NCBI GenBank assembly: GCA_017435245.1
Contig: JAFSFK010000140.1
Coordinates: forward strand, 1 to 6,228
Direction of reading: 5' to 3'
Length of the DNA: 6,228 bases
Source of the DNA: Oscillospiraceae bacterium
Lineage (GTDB): Bacteria; Bacillota; Clostridia; Oscillospirales; Oscillospiraceae
The position numbers and the translations under genes are program-made. The notes under the pieces were generated by a model. That model worked only from the letters and a program-made list of their open reading frames with translations, was not told the origin of the DNA and made no database searches. Below are positions 4,746-6,228 of the stretch, one piece after another; the first letter of the stretch is position 1, and the number at the start of each line of letters is the position of its first letter.

Positions 4746-5918
4746 ATGGATTACGCAAAAGAATCTCTGCGGCTTCACGGTGAGTGGGGCGGCAAGATCG
4801 AAGTCATCAGCAAGGTGCCCTGCAGCACCAAGGAAGACCTGTCCCTGGCTTACACTCCCGGCGTTGCTCAGCCCTGCCTGGAGATCCAGAAGGACATCAA
4901 CAAGTCCTACGAGCTGACCCGCCGTCACAACCTGTGCGCTGTCATCACTGACGGTACTGCAGTTCTGGGTCTGGGCGACATCGGCCCCGAGGCTGGTATG
5001 CCCGTTATGGAAGGCAAGTGCGCCCTGTTCAAGGCTTTCGCCGACGTGGATGCCTTCCCCCTGTGCGTTAAGTCTAAGGATGTTGACGAGTTCGTCAACG
5101 CCGTATACCTGATGTCCGGCTCCTTCGGCGGCATCAACCTGGAGGACATCTCCGCTCCCCGCTGCTTCGAGATCGAGCGCAAGCTGAAGGAAAAGTGCGA
5201 CATTCCCATTTTCCACGACGACCAGCACGGTACCGCTGTCATCACCCTGGCAGGTCTGACCAACGCCCTGAAGGTTGTCGGCAAGAAGAAGGAAGAAGTC
5301 AAGATCGTTACCTCCGGCGCTGGCGCTGCCGCTATTGCCATTGTTAAGCTGCTGCTGTCCGCCGGCTTCAAGAATGTTGTTATGACCGACCGTAACGGCG
5401 CTATCTATGCCGGTCGTGAGGGCCTGAACTGGATCAAGGAAGAGATGGCTCAGGTCACCAACCTGCAGAAGGAGCAGGGCAAGCTGGCTGACGTCATTAA
5501 GGGCGCTGACGTGTTCATCGGCGTTTCCGCTCCCGGCACCCTGACCACCGAGATGGTCAAGACTATGAACAAGGACGCCATCGTCTTTGCCTGTGCTAAC
5601 CCCACTCCCGAGATCTTCCCCGATGATGCCAAGGCTGGCGGCGCTAAGGTGGTTTCCACCGGCCGTAGCGACTACCCCAACCAGATCAACAACGTTCTGG
5701 CATTCCCCGGCATCTTCCGTGGCACCTTCGACGTTCGTGCTTCCGACATCAACGAGGAGATGAAGGTGGCTGCTGCTGAGGCTCTGGCAGGTCTGATCTC
5801 CGACGACGAGCTGAATGAGAACTACATCATTCCCGCCGCTTTCGATCCCAGAGTTGGTCCCGCAGTTGCCAAGGCTGTTGCCGAGGCTGCCCGCAAGACC
5901 GGCGTCGCAAGAATCTAA
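4746..5918 (+). CDS. Malic enzyme, NAD(P)-dependent, oxaloacetate-decarboxylating
   Basis: A 390-residue short bacterial malic enzyme, of the same type as Bacillus YtsJ and the dehydrogenase part of E. coli MaeB. It converts malate to pyruvate and CO2 with reduction of NAD(P)+ in the cytoplasm. The N-terminal malic domain (about 15-150) has the catalytic Tyr36 in LAYTPGVA and Lys91 in EGKCALFK. Likely metal ligands are Glu133 and Asp134 (NLED) and Asp158 or Asp159 (FHDDQHGT). The Rossmann domain (about 160-385) has GAGAAAIA (191-198), an acidic residue after strand two (TDRNG, Asp215) that hints at NAD rather than NADP, then CANPTPEI and STGRSDYPNQINN. It lacks the phosphotransacetylase domain of long MaeB, matching the short form. 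The ATG at 4746 follows AGGAGG (4733-4738) at 7 nt; an upstream extension to 4644 is rejected because it crosses the promoter. Codon use is highly selective (CTG, AAG, ATC, GAC), unlike the other genes here, which suggests high expression. A strong terminator follows. Cofactor preference is not certain. Confidence 0.95.
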   Translation: MDYAKESLRLHGEWGGKIEVISKVPCSTKEDLSLAYTPGVAQPCLEIQKDINKSYELTRRHNLCAVITDGTAVLGLGDIGPEAGMPVMEGKCALFKAFADVDAFPLCVKSKDVDEFVNAVYLMSGSFGGINLEDISAPRCFEIERKLKEKCDIPIFHDDQHGTAVITLAGLTNALKVVGKKKEEVKIVTSGAGAAAIAIVKLLLSAGFKNVVMTDRNGAIYAGREGLNWIKEEMAQVTNLQKEQGKLADVIKGADVFIGVSAPGTLTTEMVKTMNKDAIVFACANPTPEIFPDDAKAGGAKVVSTGRSDYPNQINNVLAFPGIFRGTFDVRASDINEEMKVAAAEALAGLISDDELNENYIIPAAFDPRVGPAVAKAVAEAARKTGVARI

Positions 5919-5930
5919 TCTATACACCTT

Positions 5931-5962
5931 TCGGGGAGAGCAACCGCTCTCCCCGATTTTTT
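5931..5962 (+). terminator. Rho-independent terminator of the malic enzyme gene
   Basis: An 11-bp perfect stem, TCGGGGAGAGC (5931-5941) with GCTCTCCCCGA (5946-5956), loop AACC, followed by six T residues (5957-5962). It begins 12 bp after the stop codon. Confidence 0.95.
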
Positions 5963-5969
5963 GTTTGAT

Positions 5970-6203
5970 AATTCCGATTTATCGAGCAGTTGCAACGCTC
6001 CACCAAAGGCTCCCTTTAGGCAAGGGGGCAGTCAAGAATCTTTGATTCTTGACTGGGGGATACGCAGTAATCGGTATCAGTATACGATACTTTTCGGCGA
6101 ATTCGTACAGTATCCCCCCGTCAGCGCTATGCGCTGCCACCCCCCTTTAGGCAAGGGGGGCGTTGGATTGTACGCCTAACCTTCTGCTCGATAAACCGGA
6201 ATT
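5970..6203. mobile_element. MITE-like element with 20-bp terminal inverted repeats
   Basis: The ends 5970-5989 and 6184-6203 are inverted copies matching at 19 of 20 positions (AATTCCGRTTTATCGAGCAG), bounding 234 bp without a credible gene. The outermost AATT is itself a palindrome and could be a 4-bp target duplication. Inside are: hairpin 6009-6016/6022-6029, loop TAGGC; a perfect 12-bp hairpin 6029-6040/6044-6055; a 9-bp pair GGGGGATAC (6055-6063) with GTATCCCCC (6110-6118); hairpin CAGCGC/GCGCTG (6122-6136); and hairpin 6140-6147/6153-6160, again loop TAGGC. A 17-nt direct repeat (6012-6028 and 6143-6159) covers the two TAGGC hairpins. This is the form expected of a non-autonomous element moved by a transposase encoded elsewhere. 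No transposase is visible. The bases 6204-6228 show nothing further. Confidence 0.75.
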
Positions 6204-6228
6204 TGGTTTTCTTTAAATAATACTGGAA

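Noticed and set aside
4728..5927. 399-codon minus-strand open frame antisense to the malic enzyme
   Set aside because: It is a shadow caused by the strong codon bias of the malic enzyme gene; its low-complexity composition rich in Gly, Asp, Val and Leu matches no known fold, and there is no proper start context.
5961..6179. Short plus-strand open frames in the final 310 bases
   Set aside because: They are translations of the hairpins of the MITE-like element and lack ribosome binding sites.
1..6228. CRISPR array, riboswitch, rRNA or replication origin
   Set aside because: No regularly spaced repeats, no leader matching a riboswitch core that I recognise, no rRNA-like sequence and no DnaA-box cluster were seen.

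Overview
The window looks like chromosome from a low-to-mid GC Gram-positive anaerobe of the class Clostridia, probably a gut-type Oscillospirales/Ruminococcaceae relative. This is inferred from four things: a class B sortase, strong AGGAGG-type ribosome binding sites with sigma-A-like promoters, a short malic enzyme, and GC-rich hairpin repeats between genes of a kind I associate with that group. No species can be named from the sequence alone.

Layout. Positions 1-192 hold no gene. They carry a terminator hairpin and then a cloverleaf-like array of three near-perfect hairpins inside a closing stem. Positions 193-754 are an A/T-rich module of two divergent small XRE-family DNA-binding proteins. 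Their shared 127-bp control region contains two matching operator-like palindromes 31 bp apart, one of which fills the -35/-10 spacer of a clear promoter, plus a third, different inverted repeat. A bidirectional terminator (767-793) and a tandem-hairpin repeat (814-861) separate this module from the next genes. Positions 903-3631 on the minus strand are a two-gene operon, tldD then tldE/pmbA, encoding a heterodimeric metallopeptidase. A compact divergent promoter region (3632-3764) then serves a class B sortase gene on the plus strand. A strongly expressed NAD(P)-dependent malic enzyme follows, with its own promoter, AGGAGG site and terminator. The last 310 bases carry no gene and contain a 234-bp MITE-like element with 20-bp terminal inverted repeats and several internal hairpins.

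How the parts relate. The two XRE genes look like a self-contained regulatory switch, possibly left from a mobile element: A/T-rich, divergent, shared operators, and a 15-nt direct repeat on each side. TldD and TldE would act together in the cytoplasm to degrade or trim unfolded peptides. The sortase acts at the outer face of the membrane, and no substrate is visible. The malic enzyme belongs to central carbon metabolism (malate to pyruvate). The last three functions are probably neighbours by chance, not one pathway.

I do not see a clear new multi-gene system. The best candidates for something undescribed are non-coding: the cloverleaf element at 47-167, the MITE-like element at 5970-6203, and the operator layout of the divergent XRE pair.
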